A stretch of 64,000 bases of DNA from NCBI RefSeq assembly GCF_003259845.1, contig NZ_QLMJ01000014.1:62001-126000 (forward strand), in the 5' to 3' direction. How positions within the stretch are numbered: position 1 is the first letter of the stretch; each line of letters opens with the position of its first letter. The stretch is from Actinoplanes lutulentus. GTDB taxonomy: Bacteria > Actinomycetota > Actinomycetes > Mycobacteriales > Micromonosporaceae. The translations under genes were made by a program, and so were the position numbers. The notes below the pieces were generated by a model. It did not search any database. It saw only the letters and a program-made list of their open reading frames with translations, and was not told where the DNA came from. Below, piece after piece: positions 63,232 to 64,000 of this stretch.

Positions 63232-64000
63232 TTACTCGGTGACGGCCGTCACAACGACCGAGCCGCGGCCGACGACCGCGCCCTCGTCCGTCACGATCGA
63301 GACGTCGCCGAACATCGAACGACCCGCCGGCGGGACCGCGGCAGCGGTGACCGAACCGGTGACCGTCGCGCTCTTGCCGTTGGCGAGAGAGAACGGCGTG
63401 CTCTGCGTGGTGATCGCACCCAGAGCCGGGCTGTAGTAGACGTCCAGGTAGTCGTACGCCGTGGAGCCACTCGGCACCGCGTAGCCGTCCACCAGGACCG
63501 TGTAGGTGCCGGCGGCCGGGTTGGCGACCGAGACGGCCTCCTCCGAGTCGCCGTCCGCCTGCTGCGCGACGACCGCACCGGCCTCGTTGTAGAGGACCAG
63601 GTCCAGGTCGGCGGCAGCGTCACTGGTGTTGCCGATCGACACGCTCAGCCGCTGAACGCCTGCCGGCACCGCGACCTCGTACGTCTGCTGCTCGTGGTCG
63701 GCGATCGTCGGCCGCGCCTTGAAGCCGCTGCCGAGCGGGCCACCCTGAGCCGTGAGGTTGAGCGGGCCGAAGTTGTTCGTGACCGTCCAGGTCAGCGGCG
63801 ACGCCACACCGGCCTTGACGCTGGCGAGCGTCTGGGTGGCCGGGTCGACGGTGACGCCCTGGATCTTCGCGGTCAGCTTGTACGGGTTGTTCAGCGCCGG
63901 CGACGTACGACGGGACTCGACTTCGAGCTCCCAGATACCCGGGATCGGGTTCTCGTACGACCGCTCCTGCGGCTTGCAAGCAGCCGCGTCGGAGAAGTTG
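63232..64000 (-). CDS. S8 (subtilisin-like) serine peptidase, C-terminal part
   Basis: The frame is open to the window edge, so the 5' part is missing; 256 codons are visible. The visible part has the C-terminal pattern of secreted actinobacterial S8 peptidases: NPIPGIWELEVESRRTS, TIADHEQQTYEVAVPAG, DLDLVLYNEAG and PAAGTYTVLVDGYAVP (two beta-sandwich domains). The catalytic triad would be outside the window. The nearest in-frame GTG inside (63807) is not the real start. Confidence 0.8.
   Translation of the reverse strand, partial: NFSDAAACKPQERSYENPIPGIWELEVESRRTSPALNNPYKLTAKIQGVTVDPATQTLASVKAGVASPLTWTVTNNFGPLNLTAQGGPLGSGFKARPTIADHEQQTYEVAVPAGVQRLSVSIGNTSDAAADLDLVLYNEAGAVVAQQADGDSEEAVSVANPAAGTYTVLVDGYAVPSGSTAYDYLDVYYSPALGAITTQSTPFSLANGKSATVTGSVTAAAVPPAGRSMFGDVSIVTDEGAVVGRGSVVVTAVTE

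Noticed and set aside
63232..64000. The S8 peptidase as the mycosin of the T7SS island
   Set aside because: Its C-terminal beta-sandwich domains replace the single membrane anchor expected for mycosins, and it lies beyond the oxidase locus.

Overview
The window is high-GC actinobacterial DNA. Gene content points to the Micromonosporaceae, most likely Actinoplanes or a close relative: futalosine-pathway menaquinone genes, a 14-gene nuo operon, an F420-type LLM oxidoreductase, type VII secretion (T7SS) parts, GTG starts in many genes, and a flagellar fliQ, which would suit a motile-spore former. Genus is inference; no rRNA or tRNA gene was found.

Layout. 0-6.7 kb: a secreted NlpC/P60 peptidase, a shrunken MqnE-like protein that has lost its radical-SAM core, two small membrane proteins, a BtuF/BtuC/BtuD-type ABC importer and an isolated fliQ. 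6.7-13 kb: VOC, GNAT, LLM oxidoreductase, a HelR/HelD-like helicase, a VapBC-type toxin-antitoxin pair, and an ArsR-like regulator with its MFS pump. 14-26 kb: mqnA, a sortase-type surface protein, an aldo/keto reductase, a SWIM protein with an SNF2 helicase, a TetR regulator, mqnC, menG and a geranylgeranyl-reductase (MenJ-like) gene. 26-42 kb: nuoA to nuoN, all on the plus strand and mostly overlapping by 1-4 bases, closed by a strong terminator. 42-49.7 kb: an FMN-barrel protein, a repeat-rich 0.7 kb gap with a 43-bp dispersed element, a polyprenyl diphosphate synthase, an MFS/IclR divergent pair, an anti-sigma factor, RarD and a small membrane protein. 49.7-56.4 kb: a partial T7SS island (EccE, two WXG100 proteins, a 1181-residue SseB-like protein and a small acidic partner). 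56.4-64 kb: an alpha/beta hydrolase lacking its nucleophile, a lipoprotein, a YtkA-like protein, a giant triplicated multicopper oxidase, and the C-terminus of an S8 peptidase.

How the genes fit together. MqnA, MqnC, MenG, the polyprenyl synthase and the MenJ-like reductase supply and tailor menaquinone, the electron acceptor of the NADH dehydrogenase encoded by nuoA-N, so much of the window is one respiratory neighbourhood. The T7SS island and the giant oxidase locus are the accessory parts with the most unexplained biology.

Most notable observations: the cysteine-free MqnE remnant at the position where MqnE could be expected; two independent tandem duplications that span stop codons (35-bp units at 3481-3585, 25-bp units at 42302-42401); a 43-bp partly palindromic repeat in three copies; the T7SS island with a giant SseB protein; and the three-module MnxG-like oxidase.
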